From: Sabethes cyaneus
Taxonomy: Eukaryota > Arthropoda > Insecta > Diptera > Culicidae
Reading direction: 5' to 3'
Length of the DNA: 64,000 nt
Assembly (NCBI RefSeq): GCF_943734655.1
Contig: NC_071353.1
Span: forward strand, 77,603,121 to 77,667,120
Shown here: positions 37,701 to 50,095 of the stretch, piece by piece
How positions within the stretch are numbered: the stretch's first letter is position 1
Layout of the letters: the number at the start of each line of letters is the position of its first letter
The notes under the pieces: generated by a model
Told to the model about the DNA's origin: nothing
Database searches by the model: none
Seen by the model: the letters and a program-made list of their open reading frames with translations, nothing else
Made by a program: the position numbers and the translations under genes

Positions 37701-39279
37701 GTTAGATGTTGTTGCATACAACGTCTCACCACACAGGTGCCCGCGGCAAATGGACACAAGCTTTTGCGTTTTTGATTTATTTCATCAAGCCAATACACTT
37801 ATTTCTTCACAATATTGTTTCAATAACTAGCGTTCTTCCTTCGCACACAACCGTTCACATTCTAATCCGTCAAACTTTCCCGAAAGACGATTTACTCATC
37901 CATAGTTGCGAAAATACTGGTTACTGCTTAATAGCGACGGATAAGTATAAATTTTAATAGCAGTTTATGTTTGTGTAAATTTACCAAAGTACAGTAATAA
38001 ATGACTTACGAATACGAATTTGAATGATTATTGGTATACTGCAATCGTTATTTTATTTTTGTTTTTTTTTCAGAATATATAAAGAGTGAGAGCGACGTTC
38101 GTAAACACGTCGTACGCGTTTCGAAGGCAAATATACACTGGCTTGTCAATCAACATTCATCTACCGCAGCGGAATATACGAGAAGCAGAAACAAAATTTA
38201 TGAGCCCGCCTCTTTTTATGGTTGCTTTTCCTACCCACAAGGCACAACGTTCTCCTGCCTGCCTGCTCTTTCTTGAAGTAGAATATATGAGCAAAAATTG
38301 CGCACGCAATAACTCCGCCTATTCCCATACTAAATGTGATAGCTATATACAATTATTTATATGGCCGATTGAAATGAAAAATGTCTTATAGGAGATTTTT
38401 TTAATTTAATACGCACACCAAGCACTTCATTATAACTCTTTCTCACTCACACTTCACGAACACTAGCTATACTTTCTTTGCTGTATCAGTGCTCTGCCAT
38501 TTCTGAGAGCGTTTGGTTACAAGTAACAGCATGCAGAATGCAATGCAGCTACTCACAACATCGTCATTGTGAGCGTGTGAAACGTGGTACCAAGGTTCTC
38601 ATATATTTCACTAAACGCACATGGATGTTTCTTGTCATTATTTGTCTCTTTTCGGCAAGCTGATAAACATAATCCATTACGTTCAGAAGATAACTGCCCA
38701 CACAACTACATTAGTGTCATTCACCAATACTGTACATTATACAATGCGTATTTGTTTCTACGTATTGTGATATGATTAAAGCGGCATGGTTAGTCAAAAT
38801 TTTCGTTCTCGAAGACCGGCGAAACACTTGTAAGCATAAAGTCGCGCTTGTGTAATATGATCTGGCTTCATTCTGTGCATCGTCAAACGCGGAACAGTTG
38901 TTGATTTGGGTCTGTTGGTTTGCAAACTTGGTTGTCCGCGTGGTTTTGCAAAAGCAACCAATAAAGAATTGTATGATCTATATTTTATTCCTTGTGTCAT
39001 CAAACCCCGAAACAGTTGTGTCTTTTATTTACAAATTCATAGGTGACAGATTTGGCATATTAAATAAAAAGTCAATGATTCTGGTCTGCAATCTGTAATT
39101 ACAATACAACATATGAAAACGCACCAATTTCCCTCGCGCTGAAAATCCTTCAATTCTGACACCAAGACAAGTTTTGTTGTATGTTGATCGATTACTAGAA
39201 TTATAAGTGAAATAATAACGTTGATAAATAACGTTGATCGAAGATGTTACTTAATAGAAATTGAACGATCATAAACTAT
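37701..39279. other. repeat-poor stretch upstream of hth, nothing identified
   Basis: Unlike the flanks, this part shows no terminal inverted repeats, no reverse-transcriptase similarity and no long tandem arrays. Short open frames here look random, with no family motif and no splice-flanked continuity. It could hold promoter or enhancer sequence of hth, but that is only an inference from location. Confidence 0.4.
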
Positions 39280-39280
39280 A

Positions 39281-40174
39281 CCGTCATCCGGGGATACTTG
39301 CAACACTTTTGAAATTTGACTTGGTATAACTTTACACGTCGAAAGTTTAGGTCCAAGTGTAAGCAGCTAAGACTTGTACAGTGGTCAGTACTTTTGATTT
39401 ATGGTTATGAGAAAAAATATCAACTAAATGAATCTGTAGAATGAACCGAAAATAGGGATGTTGCAAGTTATCGGAGTTATCGCAGTAAACGGAGTTACTT
39501 GCAACACTTTTCTGATTTTGCGATTCTTATGATTTTGGATTTGATTTCAAACCGCGAATGTCTAGTTTTAGTTATTTTGAGTGTGTTTTCAGTAAAACAA
39601 GAGATACTAGAAACATGTTTTGCTCCTAATTTTGTTTTTTTAAGACACGCAGTGAGCATGTAGGCGAACTTCAAATTATCGTTTCAAGGCACGTGGAATT
39701 TTTCACAATTTTAATTTTTCTGGAGATGGCAGTAGAGAAAATAACAGTGTACGATGCAAACTCATTTTACCCATACTGTAATTATCTATTTTACAAGTGC
39801 TGCAGCACCATATTGGAAAAAGTAGCACGAATTCATCGTTTCTTCAAAACATAAATAAAGCTCAAAGTTGCTATTTGTTAGCTTCTATAATGCACTAATT
39901 ATGCACAGGAACTAATCGAAAAAAATACAAGTTCATGTTAATGAACTGACGCAACTTTGCACACCCGTTTTTCCTACTCTAAAAGTGAAATTACTTTCCA
40001 ATTGTATAAAAACAAGCAAAATAATGATATAATGGATTAAACTTAACTAAACAATAGGTAAACGTCCCTTTTTTAAAACGGCATTAGATACAAATGGTCT
40101 TGTTATCAAACAAATACGTTAGAGCTGTCAAAAACGTGATACGCGAAGTGCTGCAAGTATCCCCGCATGACGGT
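39281..40174. mobile_element. 894-bp TIR element, CCGTCATCCGGGGATACTTG ends
   Basis: The left end ACCGTCATCCGGGGATACTT (continuing GCAACAC) mirrors the right end, whose complement is ACCGTCATGCGGGGATACTT (continuing GCAGCAC). A further GAGTTACTTGCAACAC lies inside the left part. No transposase and no clear target duplication are seen. It is non-autonomous and its superfamily is not determined. Confidence 0.75.
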
Positions 40175-41536
40175 GGTGAAAAACTAATCTTAGCGAATAG
40201 CTAATGGCTCGTGTTGCTTCAAAATGCGATAATTTGTAAACAAAAGAATAACATCGAATCAACACTAAATCAAGTTGCGACACAATTTGGACAATTTCAT
40301 ATATTCCTGAAATATGATCTTTTGGATACTTGCAGTTCAATTCGTCATTCTGGTACGTGGTCACAGGGGTATTCACATAGCCCTTGCTATGTTTCGTATA
40401 CGACGCATTCCGTGTATATACAGACCCCATTCGCAAAACAATCCGAGTTTCTACACTGAAACAAGAATCATGGCAATTGTTACCATCTTAGAGGGTAAAA
40501 TTAAAAGGACACACCAGTGAATTTTTGCAGAAAAGTTTTCTGTTTAGCTTAAGCAGTGTTCTTGTCAAAATTACTATGCGTTACTGTCGGCGTTACCCCG
40601 ATACATAACAAAAATAACAGAATCGTAGTCAAAATTACTAGACATGACCTTGAAAGGTGGTAAAATTATCTGAGAACATATTACTTGTACAAGAATCATG
40701 ATAAATTTAAATAGCTTTTTAATGGTACTTACAAAAAGCTTGCGTTTTCTGTAAAATTGTGCGAGATACCATGGTTTTTGTTTCAGAGTATGGAGATGGA
40801 ACTGTTATGCGAATAGCGGTAGTATAAACACAGAGCACAGACATTCATCTTGAACCCGCAACGTGTGTAAAAGCTCAGCAGCTCTTTTGAAAGTATGTGG
40901 TAATGCTCCCGTTACGTGGCGCTCACATCACTAACAGAATGGGCTTTGCTTGTTAATGTCTATCAACTCATATCAAAGCTTTCGTCGTATTTTCACCAAA
41001 GCATTTTATAGTTGCTACAGCAACTGACGTATTGTTTACCCAATCCATCGCAATCAAAATAAAGGTAAACATTTATCAAAAATAGCAATATTTGACTAAT
41101 TCAATTTAAATCCTTGATTTTGATTACGAATTTGTACAATAAACGAGCCATTGGCATTCAGGCCACGATTTTAGCGGCCGCCATCTGCGAAACCAGTGAA
41201 TCAAAGCCAAACGCTCCACCACCGGCGGCCTTCAGTGAAGGGGCAAAAGTTTTCTAGTACTCAAAGATGAAAAGTCCACTGCTAGTACTACCGCGGTGGG
41301 GTCATGCTGCGTGTAACGATGAAATGGTACAATCCAATACGGAAAAACACTGAATATGATGCCTATTTGTCATACTTATCAAAATAACAGAAAAAATTGA
41401 ATTGCGATTTGGTTTCTGTTTTCAATGTTTAGCCGTGTTCAACAAATAGCATAAACAAAATCGATCCGTTGCTAGGTTGCTACAGTAACTAACATTAGAG
41501 TTGCCAGTATTTCGAATATGTAGAATATGACAAGAA
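40175..41536. other. unassigned intergenic stretch
   Basis: It is AT-rich with a GC-rich patch at about 41160-41310 (GGCGGCCGCCATCTGCG, CCACCACCGGCGGCCTTCAG). A short phrase near 40796-40828 resembles MITE ends seen at 32425 and 43810. I find no gene and no element borders. Confidence 0.4.
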
Positions 41537-41639
41537 TCTTATATATAAAAATGCATTTCTGTGTTCTGTCTGTCTGTCGGGATGTTCGTGATAGAGTCGA
41601 AAACTACTGAACCAATCGGCGTGAAAATTTGCATGTAGA

Positions 41640-42535
41640 GGTTTTTGGAGGCAGGGAAGGTTCTTATGATGAAACCCCTCCCTCCACTAAGAAGGGGGGG
41701 GGGGCTCACATACAAATGAAACACAAGTTTCTGCATAATTCGAGAACTAATCAAGCAAATGGAACAAAATTTGGCATGTGGGTGTTTTTGGTGCCAAGAA
41801 ATTTTTCTATGGTAAATTGAGACCCCTACACTCTTTAAAAGGGGAATTATGACTCCACTCCTCTTTAAGAGGGGGGAGGGGGCACTACAAATGAGATACA
41901 TATTTCCTCATAACTCGAGAACTAATCAAGCAAATGGAACCAAATTTGGCATGTGAAGGAGGCAAGAATTTTTTCTATGGTGAATTAGGACCCCTCCCCA
42001 CTTTAGGAGGGAGGGGGAGCTCCCATACACACGAAAAACAAATTACCTCATAACTCGAGAACTAACCAATTAAATGGAACCAAATTTGTCATGTGGAGGT
42101 TTTTGGAGGTAAGAATTTTTTCTATGATGAATTATGACCCCTCCCCTTTTTAGGAGGGGGGGCTCCCATACAAATGAAATACAAATTTCCTCATAACTTT
42201 AGAAGTAATCAAGCAAATGAAACTAAACTTGGCATGTGGGTGTTTTGGTAGGCAAATTCTTTTTCTTTGGTGCATTGAGACCACTCCTCTCTTCAGTAGG
42301 TACATAATGACCCCTCCCATACAAATGATATATGCACAAATTTCCCCATAACTTTAGAATTAATCAAGTAAATGGAACCAAATTTGGCGTGTGGGGGGTT
42401 TTGGAGGCAGGAATTTTTTTTATGATGGTTTAGTCGCCTCACCCTTGTGGTAGGGGGATAAGGACTCTCATACAAATAAAACAGAAAAAATATATTTTTG
42501 CGTAACTTAAGAACTAATCGAACTCGAGAAATTTT
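41640..42535. repeat. six to seven tandem units of about 130 bp inside the Helitron
   Basis: Each unit has the order GGAACCAAATTTGGCATGTG, GGTTTTTGGAGGCAAG, AATTTTTTCTATGGTGAATT, GAGACCCCTC, a G-run, CTCCCATACAAATGAAATAC, AAATTTCCTCATAACTCG, AGAACTAATCAAGC. The units differ by substitutions and length of the G/C runs. The same cassette fills the three T-family elements. Confidence 0.85.
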
Positions 42536-42609
42536 ACACTCTTTTAAAAAACATTAGTCAAAAACAAGATCACCAAAAACTATCAATTAGGTTTATTTAT
42601 TTTCCTAGG

Positions 42610-43848
42610 TCTACTCTGCCCATAAATGAAAAACAGTCACATATGCAAAAACTTGCAGCGGCGAAGAACGCATTTGAAACCGCTACAGTTTTTCTTTAAT
42701 ATTGAGTAAATTTTGGAAACAAATGGTCCAAATCATCATAATATTACTTGAATGTACATTATAAAATACTTTTACAAGCAATTTGTTCACAAGTGACCTC
42801 CAATTTGTTCCAAAACTTATAAAAACTACCGAAGTTACTGATATGCGTTTATTTGTGCTTGAATAAGCAAGAATAAACGCATAACAGTCACATTCACAGC
42901 AGATCCTTGCGTTGCCGGTGAGCCGGTGACTGCCGGTGGAGTATTTTCAAGACCACGTGTCGTTGTTGTTTTGATAATTCACGTTCACGTTCAATTCAAC
43001 TGTTTCAAATGTCTGTACTGAACTATTTGAAATTTTACGGGAGTAAGGATAACTCTGAAGATAAACTTCCAGTTCCTAGCATTTTCTGCTTTTATTTGTA
43101 ATTTGTTATCGTGGGGTCGCATAAGGGGTTTTGTTCAACTCAGAAACTGGTCGCTTTCCTGTCTCAGGAACACTCCCAGAACGTGTCCGAGTGTGACCAA
43201 TGTGATCCTGGACATATTATATGACGACAAATGAACTATTCTGAGCTAGTTTTGCACCTTCGCATACTTAGAGATGTCACATGTTGTATTTTAGTTCTAT
43301 TCAGAAACTGATCCCCGTAGGGGTATCCGGAGCATTTCCGGATATGTGGTTAGATATGGCCAATGACGTCTTGAACACTTTGTGCAACTACCAATGGTCT
43401 AGTTTTGCAAATTCGAGTACTTAGAGGTGTTGTATAATGGAATTATTGTTCATTATATTGTATTATATTGTATTGTGGTTCAAGTTCCATATATTCCGGA
43501 ACTTGTTCCGACTATAGCTTCGGTACCGTCTATCCGCTCCAAATTTTCTTCAATAGTGTTCTTGTAGGCCATAAAATCTTTCGTTTGGTAGTTGTTGCAG
43601 TCAAATCGGTTCAGGAATTTCCAAAATCAAATGCTTATTCATATATTTTCACTACTGTGACTGTTATGCGTTTATTTGTAATATGGGACCGACATAGTTT
43701 AATATTTTTTTCAATATTTTGGGAACAAACATAGCTTTTTTGTTTGAAATATTGATAGAATAGGTAATTTAAAGATGATTCCCAGGTTTATCTCAAAAAT
43801 GGTGAAAAGTCATATGGGACTGTTATACGTTTATGGGCAGTACTGACC
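42610..43848. mobile_element. 1.24-kb MITE nested in the Helitron
   Basis: The left end CTACTCTGCCCATAAATGAA (continuing AAACAGTCACATATG) mirrors the right end, whose complement is AGTACTGCCCATAAACGTAT followed by AACAGTCCCATATG. Inside is a diverged tandem pair of about 165 bp (about 43135-43440: CAGAAACTGGTC/CAGAAACTGATC, TCTAGTTTTGCAAATTCG and relatives). No protein is recognisable. Confidence 0.65.
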
Positions 43849-43914
43849 TCTATTACTTTCTGTCAGTTGGCTCCGAACGAGCGACAGCGAGTAAGGAGAG
43901 AATAATCCCAGCGA

Positions 43915-44065
43915 AATGGTAGTTTCCACGAAAACATTTTCGGTGACATGGTACATCCCGCGTAAGATTTTGCGCGAAATGGTATTCCGCGAAACTCTAT
44001 ATTCCGCGTTATGGTCAACCGAGAAGTGGTGTTCCGCAAAACGGTATTCGGCGAAATGTTATATA
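43915..44065. repeat. short degenerate CGAAATGGTATTCCG repeats
   Basis: About six degenerate copies of a roughly 20-bp motif (CGAAATGGTAGTTTCC, GACATGGTACATCCCG, CGAAATGGTATTCCGC, CGAAACTCTATATTCCG, CGAAATGTTATATAATC) form the 3' part of the Helitron. Confidence 0.7.
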
Positions 44066-44599
44066 ATCATGGCGAATATTTTAATGCTATCCGCTTTATT
44101 TTATCAGTCTAAGCAATGGAGGGAGTTGTTTTCTACTTTACTGTGTGGAAAATTTGTATATTAAACCTCCCTTGAGCTCCTCAGAAACTTGCAAAACTCG
44201 AGATTGTGACAAAGGTCATCCGAGATCCACGATTTATGTACAACACAATTCAATTTGTGGCAATACGAAGTTTGTCGGGTCAGCTAGTATAAAATAAATT
44301 TGCCAACGCAGATGTCGGATAAGTGGTGCACCCTAAGAGAGATGTCGCTAGCGTCTTATTTAAAAGCTTACATCCCTTTGCGTGATATTTTATATGAACA
44401 TAAATGTCTGTTCTCTGTGGTATAAATACGCCATAAATCGTATACAGTCAGTCCACAATCATGGGTCACACACAATTATGGGTCATTTTAGTTTTTTCTG
44501 CTGATTAATGCATGAATATTATACGAAGTAATTGATAAAATTGTTACTCATAAGTGGCTCTAATTATTTGATCAATCATTAGTAGGTCTGTCTAACCGG

Positions 44600-44641
44600 T
44601 AGTACCGGTAGTACCGGTAGTACCGAAACCGGTAATACCGT
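44600..44641. repeat. short GGTAGTACC tandem
   Basis: About four copies of a 12-base unit GGTAGTACCGGT, each internally palindromic, lie just left of the following MITE. Nothing else is evident. Confidence 0.75.
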
Positions 44642-44655
44642 CCAATTTTTGGATA

Positions 44656-45677
44656 GGCGACATCCATTTAGTGCGTCACGTCATTTTGACCAAAGTCGAA
44701 CCACCCCCTCCCCCCCTTGTCACATTTGGTCACACATTCGTGACCCCCCCCCCTGAGAAAGTACGTCACGTCACGGCGACCCCCCCCCCCCCACCTTTTT
44801 ATTTAGAGCTATCAAATGAATTTCAGCAAATAGAAAAAGGAAAATTTTCGAGCTTATAAGTCGGATTTTGAGGATCGCTGATGTGTCGTCGATTAATGTT
44901 TCGCGCATATCCACACCCTTTACATCAATCCACTCAAATTCGTCTGACCTATTTGATAGAATCAGGACTTCCTGCTGACGTCTTGCAGCAACACGCCTTG
45001 GAAGAACTTTTCTGACGGATTTTGTCATTTTGTGTATTCATTCAATCGTGCAATCATTCAACACTACCTTAGATGCGAAATTTAATAAGTGGCATAAACT
45101 CTATCCTTCAGAGAGCTTGTGAGTGAGAGGCTGTATAAATTATACCGAAAAACCTTAAAAGCAGCCGTGGAACTTCGGTATGAGTTTTTGTTCATCGACT
45201 GAGTTCAGCACGAATATCAAGGGAAAACATTGCCATGGGTCTCTGGCAGCATCTCGTAACCCTTCAGGAGTTTGTGCGACTGCTATTCAAAATGCTATTG
45301 CAAAAATCTTTTAGGCAGGACGGTACTCAAGCAGCTCTTCAGCGGTGTACTGCATATTCTGTAAAGCCTTAATGGAGAGTTCATACTACATAGAATAAAT
45401 GAGTCCTGTTCACACATATATGTTAAAAAAGTTTTCATTCAAAAAATTTAACTATTTGTTTTATAATCCATCAGTACGTTGATTTTATTGAAGCCTTCAA
45501 TAGTTGTATCTTAAAATGAAGGCTAAATATAATTTCCCGAATAAATTTTCCATTTGATTTTGTTTCATGTGACGTCACATAACTTCATACCCCCCTCCCC
45601 CCTACGTCACAAATCGTCACAATTAGGTTAACCCCCCCCTCCCCCCTATAAGCGTGACGTACTTTATGGATGCCCCC
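44656..45677. mobile_element. about 1.0-kb MITE with CATCCATAAAGTACGTCACG ends
   Basis: The left end GGCGACATCCATTTAGTGCG then TCACG mirrors the right end, whose complement is GGGGGCATCCATAAAGTACG then TCACG. C-rich tracts and ACGTCA phrases just inside both ends resemble the Harbinger-like MITEs at 890 and 26517. The flanks are ATA/TAA, so the duplication is unsettled. A minus-strand open stretch (44771-45028, LPRRVAARRQQEVLILSNRS) is unrecognised. Confidence 0.65.
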
Positions 45678-45769
45678 TAACATTAAAGCCAAAGTATGTC
45701 CATCGCAAATATTGCCATTCCGCCACCTAGTGAGACAGTTTCAAACTTTGTTATGCGTTACCAAATGTG

Positions 45770-46100
45770 TCTTATTCGAACAAATAACTTTGTAGAACAC
45801 AGTAACATTCTATCTCGTCACGACTCTGAGATATTCCAAAAAAATCAATATGCTCGTTATAAGCGCCCTCTATCGTATCAGTTCCGAATTTTGTTGTCCG
45901 CAGTCAGATTGATCTCATTCAGATAAACAACTTAGCCAAAGACAGCAACCTTCTATTTCTTCTCAGTCCCGAGAAATTGGAGATTCTAGATTAGTTCTCA
46001 AACTTTATTGTTTGTTTCCAGATGCGTCTTAAATAGATAAACAACTTTGTCGAAAACCGTACCCTTCTATCTCATGCCAGTCCTGAGATATAGGCAGTAT
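45770..46100. repeat. three degenerate repeats of about 125 bp
   Basis: AACAACTTTGTCGAAAACCG, CCTTCTATCTCATGCCAGTC and CCTGAGATAT recur in three diverged versions. Similar phrases occur at about 16440-16640, so this is a dispersed old repeat. Confidence 0.55.
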
Positions 46101-46361
46101 TATTCGCCGTGTACTCAGTACACGACTCGACCGCTTACGTAACTTTTTTTAACGCGACCCCTCTAGGGTTAAGGGGACATAGTACTTTTTACACCATATT
46201 TTTTGCCTTATTTTAAATATTTTTATCTCGATAACGCGAAAAGCGATTCGATTCGGGTTTTTTGCATTCTAAACATTGCACTTTATACTAATATTTACAT
46301 TTTTGTTTGCATATGTGAACCTCTTCCCCTCTCCCCTTCGGCTCCTGGAACATGATCATTC

Positions 46362-46668
46362 GAAAAAACCCGATTTAATCCACCTAGTGGAACCTTTGTT
46401 ATACGCTCTTACTTGCTATTTGAGATAGAAATCGAAATCGTCTTCGGAACATAATTCATCTATTGGTTATCGTTGCGTAGTGCGTTGGTTTACATAAAAT
46501 TTTTGAAAATTGAATAAGTTTACAAAATTTGAACAAAATAGGAACACTTTTAAATTTTGATAGATCCTTTTTTCATGAAATTGCTGAGTACGGATAAGTA
46601 AGTTGTTATTAACCTGAGTAAGTGCAAATAAAAGTAAGTTGTAAGAGGAAATCTTATTCTTTAACATA
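46362..46668 (-). mobile_element. R-family fragment (3' end only)
   Basis: It starts CCCGATTTAATCCACCTAGT, then GGAACCTTTGTTATACGCTC, TTGCTATTTGAGATAGAAAT and CGGAACATAATTCATCTATT, all collinear with the R copies at 53050 and 56158. It stops after GGAAATCTTATTCTTTAACA, where similarity is lost. It is truncated. Confidence 0.8.
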
Positions 46669-48018
46669 TGGGTCATTCCACGGGAAATTTACAGTCAATT
46701 TTTTTTTCTCTTCGGAATATTTTTTTTACGTTCTTTGTTCAAAAAAAATCGACACGTATTTTTGTATTTCGATGTTACTGTTGAAATTCGCAAGATATGG
46801 TTTTTTAAAGTATTGTAATCCGAAAAAATCATTATATTTTAAATAATGATTGTAAACATAGTTTGTAATATCAAAAAATGACTTTCTACCAGATGTGTTC
46901 ACTATTCTACAAGCTTTCAAAATTGGTATACCATACCTCCTCCCGATTGTTTTTCAATAGTTAAATAGTGCATTTTTATCAGGCATTCAATTTATCGTTT
47001 CAAATGCGCGATATTCAATGAATTTTGCCTACTACGACTTATAACCTTGCAAAAGAGAATCGAAAATGTTTTATACATATGTATTGTCGCTCGTGAGCGC
47101 AGGCTATCCATATTTTTCTTTATCCCTAGAAACACGCGATCATGATTTGTTTATTTTTAATTTTTCGTAACACGAGTTTATCCTCTCTTTGTTGTGAGAG
47201 GATAAAGCAGTATCAGCCGTTTTTCAGAGACGAAAATACACAGGTTACTATTGAATTTACCAAGCAACCAGCCAACAAGAGAGAGACAATATAAAACAAC
47301 GCAACTTATGTATTTGGGTATTACCATGGGTTTCATTATATACCTAGTATTGCATTAGAGTTTCGCGCCAATTCCACCTGCGATTTATATTTTTCATGGT
47401 TCACTACGAGCGGATAAATGTTTTTCAGGGAAAAATGCAATGAGATATTATCAACTCTCGTTCTGTAGCGGAAAAATGTTTTTCTTTCGCTTTTTATAAA
47501 CAGATAACCACAGAATCTAGTTGTCATATGAGAATAATGGGTGAGCGAAAAACGTTTATCCTACAAGTGAGTGAAAATTTTAATCACTGATTTTTATAAA
47601 CAATTACAATCTTTTCAAAGTTGGAACTTTTTTTTCTCGATTTTTTTTACTTTAAAATATTTGTTCATCTTTCTCGAAGAAGCCTGCAAAATTTGGAAAT
47701 GAAGAAATGAAAACTCTGGAAGTTATGAGTGTTTATGTCTCTGCGCGTGTGTTAATGTGAAGCGAGCGGTAATGCTCAATCGATGTTCTAACCCACGGGC
47801 AGCTTCATAACGAGGCCACCTTTGATGCTATTAAGTGTAACGTGTCGTTGAAGCACGCGCGTTCGTCCGCTCGTTTGCATTAACGTGCGCGCATCGATAT
47901 AAAAATTCATAGCATACGTCGTATACGTAACATAGCAAGCGGAGCACACACACGGAATACATCGTATGCGTAATATAGCAAGCGGTACATGAATATTAGG
48001 AATTGTTCAAAAACACGT
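46669..48018. other. unassigned stretch
   Basis: It is AT-rich in its left half. Around 47740-47960 the composition turns CG-rich (GAAGCACGCGCGTTCGTCCG, CATTAACGTGCGCGCATCG) with two near-identical phrases, CATACGTCGTATACGTAACATAGC and CATCGTATGCGTAATATAGC, about 45 bp apart. No gene is recognised. Confidence 0.4.
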
Positions 48019-48797
48019 GGACTAGGTTTGTCGCAGTCCTAAGAAACCTTGTTGGGACGAGAGGGCTTTGTCACTCTTTCTGGCATACTTCCCAAGCACA
48101 GATATCAAATTAGTCTAAGTCTAAACGTCGTAAAGAATCTTCGACCTATTCGGACGAGGGGGTTTTGTTGCATTTTTTTTTCTAAACAAAAAGTAATCGA
48201 AATCACAGTAAACAGATGGTGTATTTAACTGTCGTCCCTGCCTGTGGAACAAGGCGATCACAAAGAAAATGTATGGGATAATTTGACCTTGAAACTGTTC
48301 GGTAATTTTTACTAATTAGTGACTGAAAAAGAATGTTACAATAGAAATCACATAATTGCTACATCTTTTATGAGTCGATCGGTATTAGAGATGGTCGGGT
48401 ATGAAAATTTGAATACCCGAACCCGACCCGTACCCGATTAAGAAAAAAAAATAAAAACCCGTGCCCGACCCGAACCCGTAAGTTTATTTTTTTTGATACC
48501 CGAACCCGACCGCAACTCGTCGGGCACGGGTACGGGTCCGGATACCCGACAATCTTTAGTGTTAAATGAGGTCAATAGATACCCGACCCGACCCGTACCC
48601 GGTTTCAAAACCAAAAATTAAGAACCCGTGCCCGACCCGAACCCGCAAATTATTTTTTTTAAATACCCGAACCCGACCCGTACCCGGCGGGTACGGGTGC
48701 GGGTTTCGGGTAAATTTTCCGCTACCCGACCATCTCTAATCGGTATCTAAACCATGAAAACTCAATCATAATTGGCAGAGCTATTAGCGTTCAAAAT
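48019..48797 (+). repeat. U repeat copy 1, interrupted by a hAT MITE
   Basis: It is collinear with 51144-52590: GGACTAGGTTTGTCGCAGTC, AGAGGGCTTTGTCACTC, TTCTGGCATACTTCCCAAGC, CAGATGGTGTATTTAACTGT, CACATAATTGCTACATC, GAGTCGATCGGTAT and CATAATTGGCAGAG. Similarity ends at CGTTCAAAAT. One frame contains VYLTVVPACG followed by TRRSQRK, which looks coding-like, but I cannot name it. It may be a duplicated fragment of a gene or of a larger transposon. Confidence 0.75.
48386..48738. mobile_element. 353-bp hAT-like MITE with 8-bp TSD ATCGGTAT
   Basis: The ends TAGAGATGGTCGGGTA and TACCCGACCATCTCTA are exact inverted copies. ATCGGTAT stands on both sides (48378-48385, 48739-48746), and the paralogous copy at 52,530 shows the uninterrupted site. 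The interior is an array of ACCCGACCCG/CGGGTTCGGGT motifs separated by A/T runs. The size of the duplication indicates the hAT superfamily. Confidence 0.93.
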
Positions 48798-49146
48798 CCA
48801 AATTTTGGATTGACACCCTGCGGTAAGACGTAGTTCTACGTCAAAAATAGTACAGCAAAGTTTCGTTAATTGGTGGTTCGTTAATTGGTGGTTCGTTAAT
48901 TGGGCGGTTCATTAATTGGTTGTTCGCTAATTGGGCTAAGTGACAGCTTGAATGTCAAAATTGTATGGAATTTTCGAGTTTAGAAATTTCTAACAACTGT
49001 CAGTCGGCCCAATTAGCGAATCACCTGGAGTGCAGTCGTGGCCCAGTTAACGAATTCAGGCTGTATCTCAAAAACTAAAAATGTTACATATCTGGTTTTT
49101 TATATTTTATGTAAACAATTAGCTTGCCATTGAAAGTATATTAAAA

Positions 49147-49235
49147 ACCCCGATTTAATCCACCTAATTGTGAAAGGAACCTTTGTTATACCATCTTATA
49201 CGTCATTTGATATGGGCATTTCCAGCGCAAATATT
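49147..49235 (-). mobile_element. R-family end fragment
   Basis: CCCGATTTAATCCACCTAAT then GTGAAAGGAACCTTTGTTAT matches the low-coordinate end of R copy C. The similarity fades after about 90 bp. Confidence 0.65.
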
Positions 49236-49497
49236 ATTTTTGATTTGTATTTAAATTTGTAATTTTTATAAAACTGACAGAGTCAAATTCTATACACATC
49301 ACTTTGAACTAAATTCTTATATAGACTGTTTCTTTTGTTTATAGAGTTTAGCTAGAAGTTATTCAGATGTGAAATCTAAAAATTATCTATTAGAATCAAC
49401 ACATGCAAAGTATCCGATAACCGTGCAATCACGATTTGAACCAAATTTTATTAGATTGTTCATTTCAGGTCAGAAAGCAAAAATCTTAAATTTGGTG

Positions 49498-49672
49498 TCG
49501 ATAGCCTAACAAGCCAGTCGTCGTATGTTCGAATCTCGACTGATCGGTGTCGCTACAGAGTTAATAGGGTCTTTGCCCTAGCCCCGTAATTTTCCTGTAC
49601 TCTAAAAACCGATTCTAATCGATAAAGAAGTGTCAAGTTCTGAAGGACGTTTACACCCAGGGCTTTGCTTTG
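49498..49672 (+). mobile_element. tRNA-derived SINE-like repeat
   Basis: GATAGCCTAACAAGCCAGTC, CGTATGTTCGAATCTCGAC (B box), AGAGTTAATAGGGTC, CCCCGTAATTTTCCTGTAC and CGATAAAGAAGTGTCAAG are in the same order as in the complement of the 1190 copy. It lies inside the 48866-50445 element. Confidence 0.68.
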
Positions 49673-50095
49673 TTTAATTTTAAAGTGGTTTCTTTAAACA
49701 AATGATTAAATTTCGCAACCAGTAAGAGATAGATAGTTACTATATGCAGCAAAGTTGCTTATTTTAGTGTGTTCTACAATTTTTGTAAAGACGCTATTTT
49801 TTTGGACGCGTTCAAAAAGTGTAAGAAATTGTGCTATACTTAATTAATTAACTGCTCCAAAGAAAAAATCAGAAAGATTGTATTCCAGACACAACCGCGT
49901 AGCTGGCGTAGAACTACGTTAGGCGAGTTTTTGCGAAGAAACCTTGACTTGTCTTTTACACCATATTGACATATATGTGGCGTAAAATAGCGTTCAGTAA
50001 ATAAAAGTGCTAAATAATTATATCGTATTTTTGGTATGTATTTTGTGTAATTTGTGATGCCAAAAACAAATATTTTTACCAGTGTCAGAATCCGT

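Larger units (their letters stand above)
41537..44287 (+). mobile_element. non-autonomous Helitron (5'-TC ... CTAG-3', A/T insertion site)
   Basis: It begins A|TCTTATATATAAAAATGC...TGTCTGTCTG and ends GAAGTTTGTCGGGTCAGCTAG|T. TC at the 5' end, CTAG at the 3' end, insertion between A and T and no terminal inverted repeats are Helitron hallmarks. This 5'/3' pair recurs in many insects, from memory. Contents: tandem CATGTGGGGG/CTCGAGAACTAATC units (about 41640-42535), a separate MITE (42610-43848), then TTCCGCGAAATGGTA-type repeats. No Rep/helicase coding is present, so it depends on a partner. Confidence 0.75.

Noticed and set aside
38086..38391. 101-codon open frame upstream of hth
   Set aside because: It overlaps other frames, has unremarkable composition and no recognisable domain or splice context.
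41629..41901. Open frames across the GGCATGTGGGGG repeats
   Set aside because: They read through tandem non-coding units shared by several elements, and the frames shift between units.
44771..45028. 85-codon minus-strand frame inside a MITE as a transposase
   Set aside because: No DDE, zinc-finger or other transposase motif can be seen, and the frame runs into the poly-G/C tract of the element.
47740..47960. CG-rich patch as a gene promoter
   Set aside because: No transcript-like sequence follows on either side, and the patch is short and bounded by repeats.
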